From the NCBI RefSeq assembly GCF_022682495.2, contig NC_071390.1, forward strand, positions 154,914,583 through 154,978,582: a stretch of DNA of 64,000 bases, given 5' to 3'. Shown one piece after another: positions 23,541 to 34,632 of this stretch. Source of the stretch: Desmodus rotundus. Its lineage: Eukaryota > Chordata > Mammalia > Chiroptera > Phyllostomidae. Within the stretch, counting starts at the first letter, position 1. Each line of letters starts with the position of its first letter. The position numbers and the translations under genes were made by a program. The notes below the pieces were generated by a model. That model made no database searches, had not been told where the DNA came from, and worked only from the letters and a program-made list of their open reading frames with translations.

Positions 23541-23745
23541 TCTGACGGTCTACAGTAACACTAACTCATTAAATATTTATCACAACAGTGTGAAGTAGAT
23601 ATTACTGTAATTTTATAGATAAGAACACTGAAGTATAGGAAAGTGAATTAATTTGCCCAATTTACCGAGGTGCTAAGTAGCAAAGATGTGATTAAAACCT
23701 GTCTGAGCCTAAAGCCCATGTTTGTGATCAGGAATCTACTCTGCC
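23541..23745 (-). repeat. MIR SINE, antisense
   Basis: 'tagataagaacactgaagta' followed by 'taggaaagtgaattaatttg', then 'gctaagtagcaaagatg' and 'gtctgagcctaaagcccat', track the complement of MIR from its core to the tRNA-like half. Confidence 0.6.
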
Positions 23746-24109
23746 TGTCATTTCCCAGTGTCAGTAATAACAGGATACCTTGTTCTATTGCATCTCTCCT
23801 CACTGCACTTCCCAGACAGTGCGTCTTTTTACAGATTGAAAGCTTATGCCAACCCTGCCCTGAGTAAGTTGGTGCCATTTCTCAGACAGGATCAGATCAT
23901 GGTTACCATTTGCAGCAATTAAAAATTATTTTTTAAAGTATGCACAATGTTGGGTTATTTTTTAGCATAAGGCTATTCCACACTTAGCAGACTACAGTAT
24001 AGTATAACTTTTATATGTACTGGGAAACCAAAAAGTTTGTCTAACTTCATTGTGCTATTCTCTTTATTGTGGTGCTCTAGAACTGAATCCTCCATATCTC
24101 CAAAGGGAT

Positions 24110-24629
24110 TGTAACCTAATGCAGGTCCAGCTGCCAGCCACTGTGAAAGCCAATATTCAAGAGGCAGGTGCTGATGTAAATGAAGTTGGTTTATTCAGAT
24201 GCCAGCCATAAGGAAGATGGGGGACTCATATCTCAACACTCACCTCCCTGGGAAGATGGGGGTAGAGGTTGTTATAACGAAGAAGAGAGAAACAGAACAA
24301 AGAGATCAAGGAAGGGTTTGAAAGTTTTCTATGTACAGATGAGCACAGTCCATTTCGATAAGGCAAGTGATGGTCTGGTGTGTATTATCCTGGTTTAGTC
24401 ATCCTCTGACTTCATGTGATGGCTCCACGCATGACGGTCAGCAACTGTCCCAGAGCTGAGATGCTGGGAGTCTGAGTCTATCTTCTGGAACTAGGTCCTA
24501 GGATTCTTATACAAGCATGTCGTTTACCTATCAGCTACAATCAGTCAGAGTCAGCACTTACAGAAACAATGCCAAAAGGATGGTGCGGAGGGGTTACAAT
24601 TTCCCAGTGTCAGTTTTTCTACTGTTACA
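24110..24629 (-). mobile_element. Solo-type retroviral LTR, 520 bp
   Basis: Read on the minus strand it begins TGTAACAGTAG and ends GGTTACA, so the terminal TGTAAC is mirrored at both ends. A poly(A) signal lies on the minus strand in 'ctgaataaacc' (about 24190), roughly 85 bases before the end, as expected for R/U5. The 4-bp flanks 'ggat' (24106-24109) and 'gtat' (24630-24633) differ at one base and could be the target-site duplication. No internal retroviral sequence adjoins, so it looks like a solo LTR. Confidence 0.65.
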
Positions 24630-25290
24630 GTATGCCTGTAGATTAATCAAATTCACTTCACCATGACACCATATTCATGCATAATCATTTATTTGAAATA
24701 TGTTTATCTAGACTATCTAACTTTTCCGCATAATAAATCTCTAAAATATAACAAACAAAATATCCCTTTATAGAATAAGCTTTCAGAAGGAGTCCCTGCA
24801 AGATGTGCCCCTGTGGTATGTAGATTATTTTGTACAAAAGGCAAACTGAGGCCCTGCAAGCTCACAAGAAAATTTTACCTGTCCCTTAAAGAACTTAAAT
24901 CAGGGGCCTTGCCCATATGAGTTATCCTCAGAAATAAAGTTTTATGACCTATCTATGGGGCAGGGCAACCTTCTAATTACTGAACATCTGCTCTTCTTAT
25001 CACCCTTGAATGACTTTCCTTTTTTTTTTTTTTTGAAGCCTTACCTCATCCTTAGCTCAGAATGTCATATATATTTTATTTTCCCTTTCTGTCCATGAAC
25101 CTCTCATGTATGAGGGATCTCTGACTCTCTCATGTATGTGGGGTTCCCATACCTATGTATTAATCAAATTTGGTTATTTTCCCTTGTTAGTCTGTTTCAT
25201 GTAGTTTTAATTATTAGACCAGTTTAAAGGATGTGGGAGAGTAGAGGAAAGCTTCTTCCTCCCCCAGAACAATAAAAAAGAAAGAAATAG
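24630..25290. other. AT-rich DNA, nothing recognised
   Basis: It includes a poly-T run near 25020-25035. No gene or family repeat identified. Confidence 0.4.
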
Positions 25291-25300
25291 ACAAAAGAAA

Positions 25301-25384
25301 GGAAGGAAGGAAGGAAGGAAGGAAGGAAGGAAGGAAGGAAGGAAGGAAGGAAGGGAGGGAGGGAGGGAGGGAGGGAGGGAGGGA
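25301..25384 (+). repeat. GGAA/GGGA microsatellite
   Basis: Thirteen uninterrupted GGAA units (25301-25352) followed directly by eight GGGA units (25353-25384), with an AG-rich decayed tail to about 25418. The serine/proline/leucine-rich minus frames across it are readings of the complement. Confidence 0.97.
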
Positions 25385-25418
25385 GAAAGAGAAAGAGAGA
25401 AAAGAAAAGAAGAGAAAA

Positions 25419-25839
25419 TCAGAGCATGGGATGGTGTCAAGTCTAGTTAGCAAAGGGAAGAGCCAAGACAAAAACTTCTGACCCTGAATCTCATTTGAGA
25501 ATTAAAAGCCTGTCAGTGTGAGTCATAAGCAATAATAAAACACAGTCTAACAGAATGATTTGGATGGGAAGAAGTTGAGCAAGGACAGTAAATTCAGCAA
25601 GCTTTCTAATAGAGGCAGAAATTGAGGAAGCATCTACTCAGGGAAAAGGTAAAAAGCTCAAGCGGCGGGTACAGAATGAGTACACCAAGAGTGCGGAACG
25701 AAGTTACCATCTAAGCTTCTGATCATACAAACGAAAAGTGAGTTAGCTTGCCTCTTCCAAGCTACAAGAGAGGTATGATCAAATCAATCTAGATTTAATC
25801 TAAAAATAAACCAGAGAAGAGGAAGTATATGAATCTGAT
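25419..25839. other. Unrecognised DNA
   Basis: No recognisable gene or repeat. Confidence 0.4.
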
Positions 25840-26040
25840 CACATTATTTTCTGGTTTTACATCTGCCAAGCTTTTCAAAACCTGTATGATATAGATCAGA
25901 ATCTTTAGGATAATTTGCAAACCTTCCAATATACAAGCCATGACTTTATACTCAGCCACATTTCTAACCATTTCTACTACACAACTAAGCTCATTTCAGC
26001 TTTTCAAAGGGGCCATGGTCTCTTGTCTCTAAGCCTTTAA
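25840..26040 (+). repeat. L2 LINE fragment, sense
   Basis: 'gccaagcttttcaaaacctg', 'gatcagaatctttaggataa', 'gcaaaccttccaatatac' and 'tacacaactaagctcatttc' follow the L2 segment that normally reads 'aaaacccttcagtggc...' and onward. Decayed and non-coding. Confidence 0.5.
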
Positions 26041-27289
26041 AATATATTGCATGTTTTAAATTCAAGACAAAATGAGAGGAAGTGACTTGGTCTAGCAATC
26101 CCCAGCCAGTACTACACAATAGCTGTGCTCATAGAAAATAGGCAAACAGTTAGGTATGTCACTCACCCAGGTGCCGATTTTCCACCGTGACACCAGGCAG
26201 TCTGTGGTTACAAAATGACTTGCAGTCACTTCCTTCAGCAAGAGTTTGTGAGAGAGGAAGGCCCAGTCAAAGCCTAAAAATTACAGCAGAAGATCCTGTC
26301 AATATGCAGAGAAGACAAACAAAATCGTGATTAGTAGCACCTCAAAATGACAGTCACGCATCATCACATAGTGCCTTAAGGCTGAGCCCATGAATTGTTA
26401 ATTATTCCATATTAGTTAGTAGGTGTGAAGAGGCCAAACAGTGAACTTGGATTAGTGCCTTAAACACGCAACAGCCATTAGCAAAAACATTAGGATTATG
26501 TTTACCCTTTTATCATCAACTCTAATCATTTGTTTGAACTGAGTTCCTGTGTTCGCCAGTCCACACTGCAGGCGGTAAAGGAAACTATGCTTATATTTCT
26601 CAAGTATGAATTGCAGAATTTTGCCAAGCTGAGCTTTTGTTTTGATTTACTATTTTAATAAAGGTTGTTAAGTAGAGGTTTTTCTCTCCAACAGGTAGAG
26701 GAACCTCATTAGTGAATTTGCTAATTAGTCTGGCTTTAAGAGAGAAACACACTGAAGTTGGAGGGCAGACTAATCAGCTTTACAAAAGGAGATGGTCACC
26801 TTTCATTTCAAAAAACCTTGGGCTAATAGTGAGATATATTAATTCTAGTGAAAAATCTTTGGGAAATAAATTATAACACAATTACATCATTTTAAAATTT
26901 CACATCACTATTCATATTCAAACCTGACCAGTGGATTGATGGTCACAACATCGATTGCCATTGTCTCTTTTGAAATAATTATTAAATGTATTGAAAGTTA
27001 CATTTGCATATAATACCATTATAATTGTCCTAATGACATTGACAAAAAGTCATGAAACAGGTTTGTTTCATGGCTTGGGAGATTCAAAATAGACCACATA
27101 TTTTGGAGTTTGGTGTTAATAAATCTGACCCATCAATCAACTAATTAAAATAGTTTTATACACTGATTTTTCTCACAATTGATATAGTTCAATAAAGTGT
27201 GCCACTTATTCAACTATTGTATTATTTTTGTTTTCTTATTTCATTAGTGTGTTAGCCAAAGTATCATTAAGAAAACTTAAATATTTTAA
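26041..27289. other. Unrecognised DNA
   Basis: About 1.2 kb with no family repeat or exon that I can support. Confidence 0.4.
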
Positions 27290-27730
27290 GAAGCAGACTT
27301 ATAAAGGGACTCCACTTACAGAAGTGTGGGCAGGGATAAGGAAATAAACAAGGAATGGTGAAACACCCAAAGCGACAATTCAAAACCATTACCACTTCTA
27401 GGACTGAAAAGACCAGAACATTTTAAAAGCCTTGACAACTGGAACTTTGGAAGAGTGGGCAGCTGGCATAAAGTTACTGCTGGAGACCCTATAAAAAAAG
27501 AAATGGAGGAGCCGAGAAAAGATATTGTGATCTTTAGTCCGTTGTGCTACAATCTGCCCGTGGCTGCCACTGCCCTGACCCCACCAGAGGAGAGTCAGCC
27601 AAGGAAATCTGAAGATTCAGTTCACAAAGATTCAGTTCACAAAGATTCAGTTCCTAAGCAGAGCATGGCAGGAAAGCACAGAGAGTGGACTGGAAGGCAG
27701 CAAACACAAAATTTAGCACAATGAGTAATT
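27290..27730 (+). repeat. Old interspersed-repeat-like stretch with a 15-bp triplet
   Basis: Phrases such as 'gggcagggataaggaaataa', 'caaggaatggtgaaacaccc' and 'tggaaggcagcaaacacaaa' resemble a degraded mammalian interspersed repeat whose name I cannot give. Within it, 'gattcagttcacaaa' occurs three times in tandem (27614-27658, the last copy changed). The 89-codon plus frame at 27455-27724 therefore shows a repeated DSVHK, but has no other protein features. Confidence 0.4.
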
Positions 27731-27774
27731 TAAAGGGATATAAATAACATATATGGACATGTTTTTCTAAGAAA

Positions 27775-28255
27775 ACTTTTTACTTATAAAAATTTTATTT
27801 TGTATTATAAAATAATTCAAGTATGCAGAAAAGTATAGAGAATACTCTACCAAATACCATTGTATAACTAACCAGCTTTTTCTAATTTTAAAAATTACCT
27901 GTTTGCTTCATGGATTTAAATATTTAATATATTTAACTATATATGTAAGTACATGAAGATATATATGTCATATATCATAACTATTATATATCATACATAG
28001 ATAAAGCCCTGTATAGAATTTGAACTTATTCCCCCTTCTTTCATTCCTATTTATAATTGATAATTCCACAAGTGTGTTTAGAATTTTATTTTATATATAA
28101 ATATTATAAAAACATATGCATGAAATTATATTAATTATGTAAAACTATATATGTATAATGTAGTATTGTATGTTATGTCAGTCTTCAAATAAATTGTTAT
28201 TAGACTGTATATACTTTTACAGATTCACTTTTCTCATAGCTTTATAAGTTAAAAC
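27775..28255 (-). mobile_element. Old L1 3' region, antisense (tentative)
   Basis: 'ataattcaagtatgcagaaa' followed by 'agtatagagaatactctacc' and the T/A-rich continuation resemble the complement of old L1 3' sequence. It runs into the clearer L1 ORF2 fragment at 28256. Confidence 0.4.
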
Positions 28256-28492
28256 TTATTTAGGTATAAGCTCCTTCTTTCTCTCTGCTGCATAGAATTC
28301 CATTGTGTAAATGTACCATAATTTTTTGATCCACTCATTTGCTGATGGGCACTTAGGTTGCTTCCAGTACTTGGCTATTATAAATTGTGCTGCTATGAAC
28401 ATTGGGGTGCATAGGTTCTTTTGGATTGGTGTTTCAGGGCTCTTAGGGTATAATCCCAGCAGCGGAATTGCTGGGTCAAAGGGCAGATACAA
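28256..28492 (-). pseudogene. L1 ORF2 C-terminal fragment
   Basis: A minus-strand open stretch of 78 codons that clearly belongs to the end of L1 ORF2. It has 'YLPFDPAIPLLGLYPKS', then 'CPSANEWIKKLWYIYTMEFY' and a lysine-rich end. This is the tail after the reverse-transcriptase domain; the full protein is about 1,275 residues, and the endonuclease and RT domains are absent here. It belongs to the same bat L1 lineage whose 3' UTR is seen at 9.3 and 17.5 kb. It is a dead fragment. Confidence 0.9.
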
Positions 28493-29602
28493 GAAACTCT
28501 AGTCCATGAATTTTACCTTTATTATATTCCTTTGTATTTGATATAAAAATGTTCTTATAAATTCTCATATAGAAACATATCTACGACCTTTCAAATTTTA
28601 ACAATTGAAAACAATGCAATAATTGACATAACTATGATTCTCTCCTTGTGTCCTCAGGGTCTGCTCCGTGGTCAGACATATAGCATTTCAACTGATGCAG
28701 AGACACTTCTAGGCCTCCTTGGTTTATGACCCGATGTTCAAGTCACATAACCACTTAGTTTCCTGCAATCCAACATTCAGTGTGAGAACTATTTCTTAAG
28801 TGTTTTTATTTTCCAAAAAGCACACTACCTTGAAACAAAATACAGTTCCTCAGTTTTGGCTACACAAACCAAGCCAGTGGTTGCTTTGTGTAATGACTGA
28901 CTACAAATGAGAAGAACAGCTGGAGAGAATATAACATATATTTATTAGAAAGCATCAGAAAACTGTCAAAGTAGAAAAGAATTGTAAAACAAACAGTGAG
29001 AAGAAAATTAGGACATGTGAGGCGGTGTCTATGGTTGCTCCTAACCTGAGAATGCAGCGGGAGACTGAGAGGCCAGGTAATTGAACAGTGCTTTCCACAG
29101 ACAGATGGGAAAGACACGTGTTGGAGTTTGAATTCACAAGGAGAAAAGCCCTGGAGAATATCCTGAGAGTTTTCATGAGGTGTGACACCTCAGTGAAAAT
29201 AGTCTCAATTTCGGTCGAACTCAGTTAATCCAGGATGACCAGTGACTTTCGCCAGGCCACCAGTTGATTGCAAACATAAATCTTCTCTGCAGACAGAGAA
29301 TAGTATCCAGCAATTCAATTTATCTCTATGGATTTTATATGCAATGTCCGGTACTCGATCAAAAATAACCATGCATGTTTGTCGGTAAAAAATTGGAAGG
29401 GATCAGAGACCACAAACCCAGAATAATTAAACAATAAGTCATATCATGCCATTCTTTATTTTAGTCATTAAACATTTTTATTGCATTTAATACATGCTAG
29501 CTCATATCTGATTATGAAAAAAACAAACATAAAGTCATTTACATCATCATAACAATGCTAGGAAGCAAGCTTTATTACTCCTCTCATTTTACAGATGGGG
29601 GC
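28493..29602. other. Mostly unrecognised; MIR scrap at right end
   Basis: No gene. At 29535-29602 'attactcctctcattttacag' type sequence is a short antisense MIR scrap. 28940-29420 has the feel of an old repeat interior, but I cannot assign it. Confidence 0.4.
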
Positions 29603-30226
29603 TGTGGCAGACACCCTAATGACCCCTGCCAAAGGGGTTCACATTTTACCAACTGAAATCTGTGAATATTTGGCCTCACACGGCAAAGAATCTTTACAGT
29701 TCTAATTAAGCATCTCCAGGTGGGAATATTACCCTAGATTATGCAGACGTGCACAATGTGGTAAACCACAGGTGTTCTTGTAAGAGGGAGGCAGAGGGCT
29801 GGAATCAGAAAAGACGATGAATGAAGCAGAAGTTGGAGTGATAAGAAGTAGGGGTTTTGCGCAGGGAATGCAGGTGGCTCCTTCATGAAAAGGATTACAT
29901 ACCCTAGAGCAAGAGGGTCCAATTTTTTGGCATGTATGGGTCACATGGGAAGAAGAAGAGTTGTCTTGGACCACACATTAAATACATTGTGACATGTAGT
30001 CACAAAACAATCTCATAATGTCTTAAGTAAATTTACTATTTTGTGTTGGGCCACATTCATAGCCATCCTGAGCTGCAGGCAGCCTGAGGGCTGCAGGTTG
30101 GACACCACTGCTAGAGGCTCCAGAAGAAGCACCTGCCTATGCCTTGATTTTAGAACTTCTGACTTTCAAAGCTATACAACAATAATTTCTGCTGTTTTAT
30201 GCAACTAAATGTAAGATTTATTTCAA
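29603..30226 (+). mobile_element. MLT1-type MaLR LTR, split by a hAT element
   Basis: It begins 'tgtggcagacaccctaatg', then 'aatctgtgaatatttggcct' and, after the inserted element, 'gaggctccagaagaagcac', 'ttgattttagaacttctgac' and 'tgctgttttatgcaact'. This is the standard order of a MaLR (ERVL-related) MLT1 LTR. The 3' end is decayed. The hAT element at 29910-30110 divides it. Confidence 0.75.
29910..30110. mobile_element. hAT-type MITE nested in the MLT1 LTR
   Basis: A 201-bp element. The left end 'caagagggtccaa' and the complement of the right end ('cagtggtgtccaa') are 13-bp imperfect inverted repeats of the hAT kind. 'ctagag' occurs immediately outside each end (29904-29909 and 30111-30116), consistent with a decayed 8-bp target duplication. 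It cuts a segment that in MLT1 reads roughly 'ccctagagcctccag', so the order of events is clear. Confidence 0.8.
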
Positions 30227-30274
30227 CTTCTTTCCCCCTTACTCTCTCTCTCTTTCTTTCTCTTTGTTTATGCA

Positions 30275-30495
30275 GAATTCAAGTGGTGAGAAACTTGAGC
30301 CTCCCACCAAAACACTTGAGAGTGAACTTGGAAGAGGAACGTCTAGCTCATTCAATTCTGAGCCTTCAGCCCTGGCCAACAAGCCAACAGTTTGTCCACA
30401 GACGTGTAAGAGACCCTGAGTGAGACAACCCAGCTAATACTTGTTGTTTTAAATGTTTATATTGTGGGATAATTTGTTATGTAGTAACTAATGCA
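30275..30495 (+). mobile_element. Second LTR fragment, MaLR-like
   Basis: 'ctgagccttcagccctggcc', 'gtgtaagagaccctgagtg', 'acccagctaatac' and 'ggataatttgttatgtagta' follow the 3' half of a MaLR-type LTR. It lies just after the MLT1 at 29.6-30.2 kb and may be a separate insertion. Confidence 0.5.
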
Positions 30496-31559
30496 TTCTT
30501 CTATTGGAACAATGATTTTGGATGTGCATTATATTTTCTCAATGTAGCCTTCATGTCATTTTTCACTTTTCTTCTCATCTGTTTGGTCACTTTCTTCAGG
30601 TTTGTTTTTCTCTTTACTCTTCAACTGTGTCTACTTTACCCAGCCATTATGATTTTCTGATTTCAACAAACATGTATGTTTAAATTCATTTGTTAATGTT
30701 TTATTCATTTTCTAATTAGCTTTGTCCTTTAAAATAATTATACTACCTAAGTTTTTAAATTTTTAATTATATATACATACATAATTCATTGATATTCAAT
30801 ATCCTGTATTTGATTTCAAATATTATGGCCTAAATAGGCACTATATCTAGTAATTATTACTGTTGTCTCTCAAACATGGTGGTTTGGGGTCTTTTTGGGG
30901 GGAGGGGCTCTTTGTTGTCTCATTTTATTTTTTTAACTAATGTCACAGGAACCTAAAGGCCTGAGTTGGGGATTACATCTAGAGTTTATCTAGAAAAGAT
31001 TTGCAATTGCTTGTGATGAGATTCAAAGTTAGTGCCAATTTGCGGCCACTTTAGCCTCCTTTTGAAGATCATAGACCTATTGTAAAAACCTCAGACTTAA
31101 TTCTGCCACTTTTCAGACGGGCCTGTTGTAGTGCTGGAGCTTCCGTTGTCCCTGAAGACCCCACCCCATGGTGTATGTTTAGGTGTGTGTGACAATGAGC
31201 GAGTCTTGGGTTTCCCTTTCTTCTCTGGAGTTCTCAAATATATGAAAAAGATGATTTACTGAAGTCCTAGTTGTTTCATTGTTGGAGGTGCTTCACAGTA
31301 CATTGCTGAAAGCAAACATTTTGTGTCCTTAAGTAGTTCATATTCCCTATTTCAGGATTTTATTTAATTCATATAACAAATTCCCAAAGGTGGACACTCA
31401 AGGTGTTTTGTCTCTTTTTCACTGTTAACACTGAAATACCCATTTTTGTGCCTAACTTAAAATATAGCTCTGATTAGTTCCTTGGCGCCTTAGACCACTT
31501 GGCCATCCTGACACCCTTTGATTAGTTCCTTGGGATAAAGGTCTACTGATTTAATTACT
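30496..31559. other. Unrecognised DNA
   Basis: No gene or repeat I can support. A short G-run sits at about 30895-30905. Confidence 0.4.
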
Positions 31560-31680
31560 GGGTGAAAATGTTCACAATATTCAAAGCTTTGAAAATATGT
31601 TGTCAGACTGTATTCCAGAAAGTGGCCATAATTTGTACCCTCACCAGCAGTGTAGCAGTGCATAAAAATCCATATATGTT
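31560..31680 (-). repeat. Old L1-like scrap, antisense
   Basis: 'gttgtcagactgtattccag' followed by 'tgtaccctcaccagcagtg' resembles the complement of the 3' part of L1 ORF2. It is short and decayed. Confidence 0.4.
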
Positions 31681-33200
31681 AGGATGATTAATTTATCCAG
31701 ATAATTTTCCTTGTTACATGAGCTCTAGAATACAGAATTAATTGCATTGGTGAAAATGGCAGAGAGAAGCTAGGAGATATTCCTGTACTGCATAAGCACA
31801 GCTCTGCAAGGATGCCTGCTGTTTGACCGGCCTGAGTGGATCACGGAGAGCTTCACACAGGCATTTAAAGGAATATGAGAAAATGGGGTCATGGCATTAA
31901 TTGCAATGAATGAAGTATAGCAATGTTGGAGATTTGCTGAGAGCCAATTCAGTTTATAGGATAAGAAATCTTAATAGATTAAACATCCTCTAGATCACAC
32001 ACACTTTTTAAGAAGTAATTTTCCTAAGAAAAATAACCTATACAGGAGTTTACTTTTATTCCTAAGGTAAAAGGGACGAAAAACTGTTGTACTAAGAAAA
32101 CCACTTTTACTTACATTAACTGCTGACAAGGCCAAAACCAGCAAAACAAACGTACTAGGTTTCAGTTGGCTAAGTGATTAACTTGGCAAAAGTCAAAGCT
32201 GCTGACACACTAATAAGAAAAGATTTATTTCCAAAAGATTTGTTGTTGCATCTGCAGAAGATTATGTAACTGTGTGCTATATTTTTTTTTCTAAAAAATA
32301 TGTGTTAACTCTGAAATATCTCCAGAAGATTGGAAGTTTTTAAAGGGACTGAGGGTTCTGCAAGGAAAACATAGAAAGCACTATTTTTATCTTCTCTTCG
32401 CTGCTTTTCTGTAAGCTAGCTATTAAAATGAGATGGTCTTCACTTAAAAATCTTCGTAAGTATATGCTCTTTATTTCAAATTGGTTTTGACCCATGCACA
32501 TGGATTAAATGTGGCCTAAAACACACTCAATATTCAAGAGCATATTTCTGATTCCTCTAACTTATTCATGTGAAGGGAGTCTTTCGTTATTTTTAGGCTC
32601 TTAGAATCTTTGAATTTCAAAATACTATAATATCATGAAAAAAGTCATAAAGTCATTGATGCCAGCCTAGAATTTACATATTTGCTTTACCATCTTTAGG
32701 ATTTTAACAGTGCATCCTGGGGTGAACTGCCTCTAGAATTAACAATCAGTAGATCAAAACGTTGATCCGGACGTGTGAAAGCATCACCTATCCCTGCTGT
32801 GAGGAAGCGTTTGTGTCCTGGAGACTTAGGTTTCCTGGACTGCTGTCACCCAAGAAAGTCTCCTCCTCGGTTGTTGTCTGACTACATGGCCTCGACACAT
32901 TGTAATTTTGCCTTTTTAGCATTTATACTACCTTCGAAATACTTCATTATTTTAACATAAATAAACTAAGAATGTTAGTTGAAGAATCTTAAACAATAAA
33001 TATAATTCTCATACCATAGAAATATAGTTTTAAACCTACTGTGCTGCCAAATAAACACTTGTTCACAATGTTCCTACTCCATACTGATATTAAAATATGG
33101 AAAGCTTATTGATTTCCTTTCAAAAATAGCCTTTGTCATTTAAGGATATTTTTCAATTAAACCAGAATGTGTTGCAGTAAGTTTTAAAATGAAAGCTAAA
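31681..33200. other. Unrecognised DNA
   Basis: About 1.5 kb with no recognised repeat or exon. Confidence 0.4.
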
Positions 33201-33403
33201 GCCATGACTGGTGTGGCTCGGTGGATTGGGTGTCACCCCACAAACCGAAAGGCTGTCAGTATGATTCCCGGTCAGGGTACATCCTGGGTTACCCCCAGGT
33301 CCCTGGTCTGATGGATGTGTCTTTCTCACATCAGTGTTTCTCTCCTTCTCTTTCTCCCTCCCACCCCCTCTCTCTGTAAAAGTAAATAAATAAATAAAAT
33401 CTT
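33201..33403 (+). mobile_element. VES SINE with clear target-site duplication
   Basis: Head 'gccatgactggtgtggctcg', B-box-like 'gtatgattcccggtcagg', CT-rich stretch, 'aaataaataaataaaatctt' tail. The 13-bp flanks 'aaaatgaaagcta' (33186-33198) and 'aaaacgaaagcta' (33404-33416) differ at one base, which makes the L1-driven insertion certain. Confidence 0.94.
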
Positions 33404-33698
33404 AAAACGAAAGCTAGAGTACAAGCCATTATGGAAACTTTTCATACATTTTCAATGCACACTGGCTTGAAGGATTTTATTAGTACTGTCTGAAAATGTT
33501 TGTTTTGAAGAAATAGAAGAATCTTCAAAAAAACCAATTTTGATATTTTAAAAAATGAACTCATTTCAAAATGTTCTAACCAACAATTTCTTCAATCAGA
33601 TCACTGATTACCAGTATATGAAAAACTAAGTTATTTTCTACCCGTATGGGATATATAAAATGACAGAAGCTATGGTGATGAGAACATCACAGAAGTAC

Positions 33699-34632
33699 TG
33701 GGCAGGCGCCAGCCCAGAGTGGGTCTGCCTCACGCAGGCCTGTAATGTGTGGGTTCTTGACTTCGTGTGAGAAAGATTTCCCAGCTCAAGTCTAGGTGAT
33801 TGTTGTAGCACGTTTATTAAGGCTGGGACAATGAAACAAAAGAAAGATTAGGGTAGAAGAAGTAACAGGGGAGAGCCTAGGCGGTACTCTGCTTTGACTC
33901 CCTAGAAAAGCTGTAAGAAAAGGGTGAGCCAACGTGGGTCTACTTTAAGCTCATGGGAAGTCAAAAGAAAAGGGGGCCTTGCAGCTAGAATCAGGGGGGT
34001 AGCCCAGGCTGAGCTGCTGCTGCCCACTGCTCCCCTGGCCGCAAGTCTCCTGGGGACCTCTAGAGTTTAGGAGTAAATAAAAGGTTCGTGCCTGAGCAGG
34101 GGCGTGGGTGTGGTCTAGAGTGAGCAGGCGTTGAGTCTTGGTCCTGAGGGCTTTTTGTCTTTTTTCTGCAGGTGAAAATCTTAGGAGAGGATTTTAGCAG
34201 AATGTTTATCCACTTTCTAGGTACATTTTTAATATACTGATGAGTAAAAATGAGCATCTAGAGGGCTTGGGGGAATATTCTTTGGTCTGCTACACTGTTT
34301 TACTTTTATCTTGAGTCTGTCTGGCTTTTAATTGGGATTTTATTACTTGTTCCCCTGACTTCATCTGTGCTTGGTTCAGCTGGCACAAATGACATTAATT
34401 GGGTCTCTGTTCTGCAGCTCCCAAACCAGGGAGATTTAAGCTACATATTCTCTGGTTAGGGAGGAGAGCTATAAACCATTTATTCTCAAGTGTCCTTGGT
34501 TAGGGGAGATAAGGTCTTATGATTCACCCACTGTCTGTAAGTTGCTCAAACTGTTTGGCCTTAATTTTCTTGTCTCAGTTTCCCCATTCCACTTGCCCAG
34601 GAATTTTCTTAGCTTCTTACTATCCTGCCTCA
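33699..34632 (-). mobile_element. Endogenous retrovirus LTR (copy 2, ~930 bp)
   Basis: Read on the minus strand it begins TGAGGCAGGA and ends CCTGCCCA, matching copy 1 (19667-20587) along its length in opposite orientation. The poly(A) signal is intact here: minus strand 'ccttaataaacg', about 120 bases before the end. The outer flanks (33695-33698 'gtac', 34633-34636 'ctag') do not match, so the target-site duplication is decayed or lost. No retroviral genes adjoin, consistent with a solo LTR. Confidence 0.78.

Noticed and set aside
25207..25471. Serine/proline/leucine-rich minus frames
   Set aside because: They are translations of the complement of the GGAA/GGGA microsatellite.
27455..27724. 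89-codon frame with DSVHK repeats as a small protein gene
   Set aside because: Sits in repeat-like sequence, and the repeat can arise by slippage without coding.
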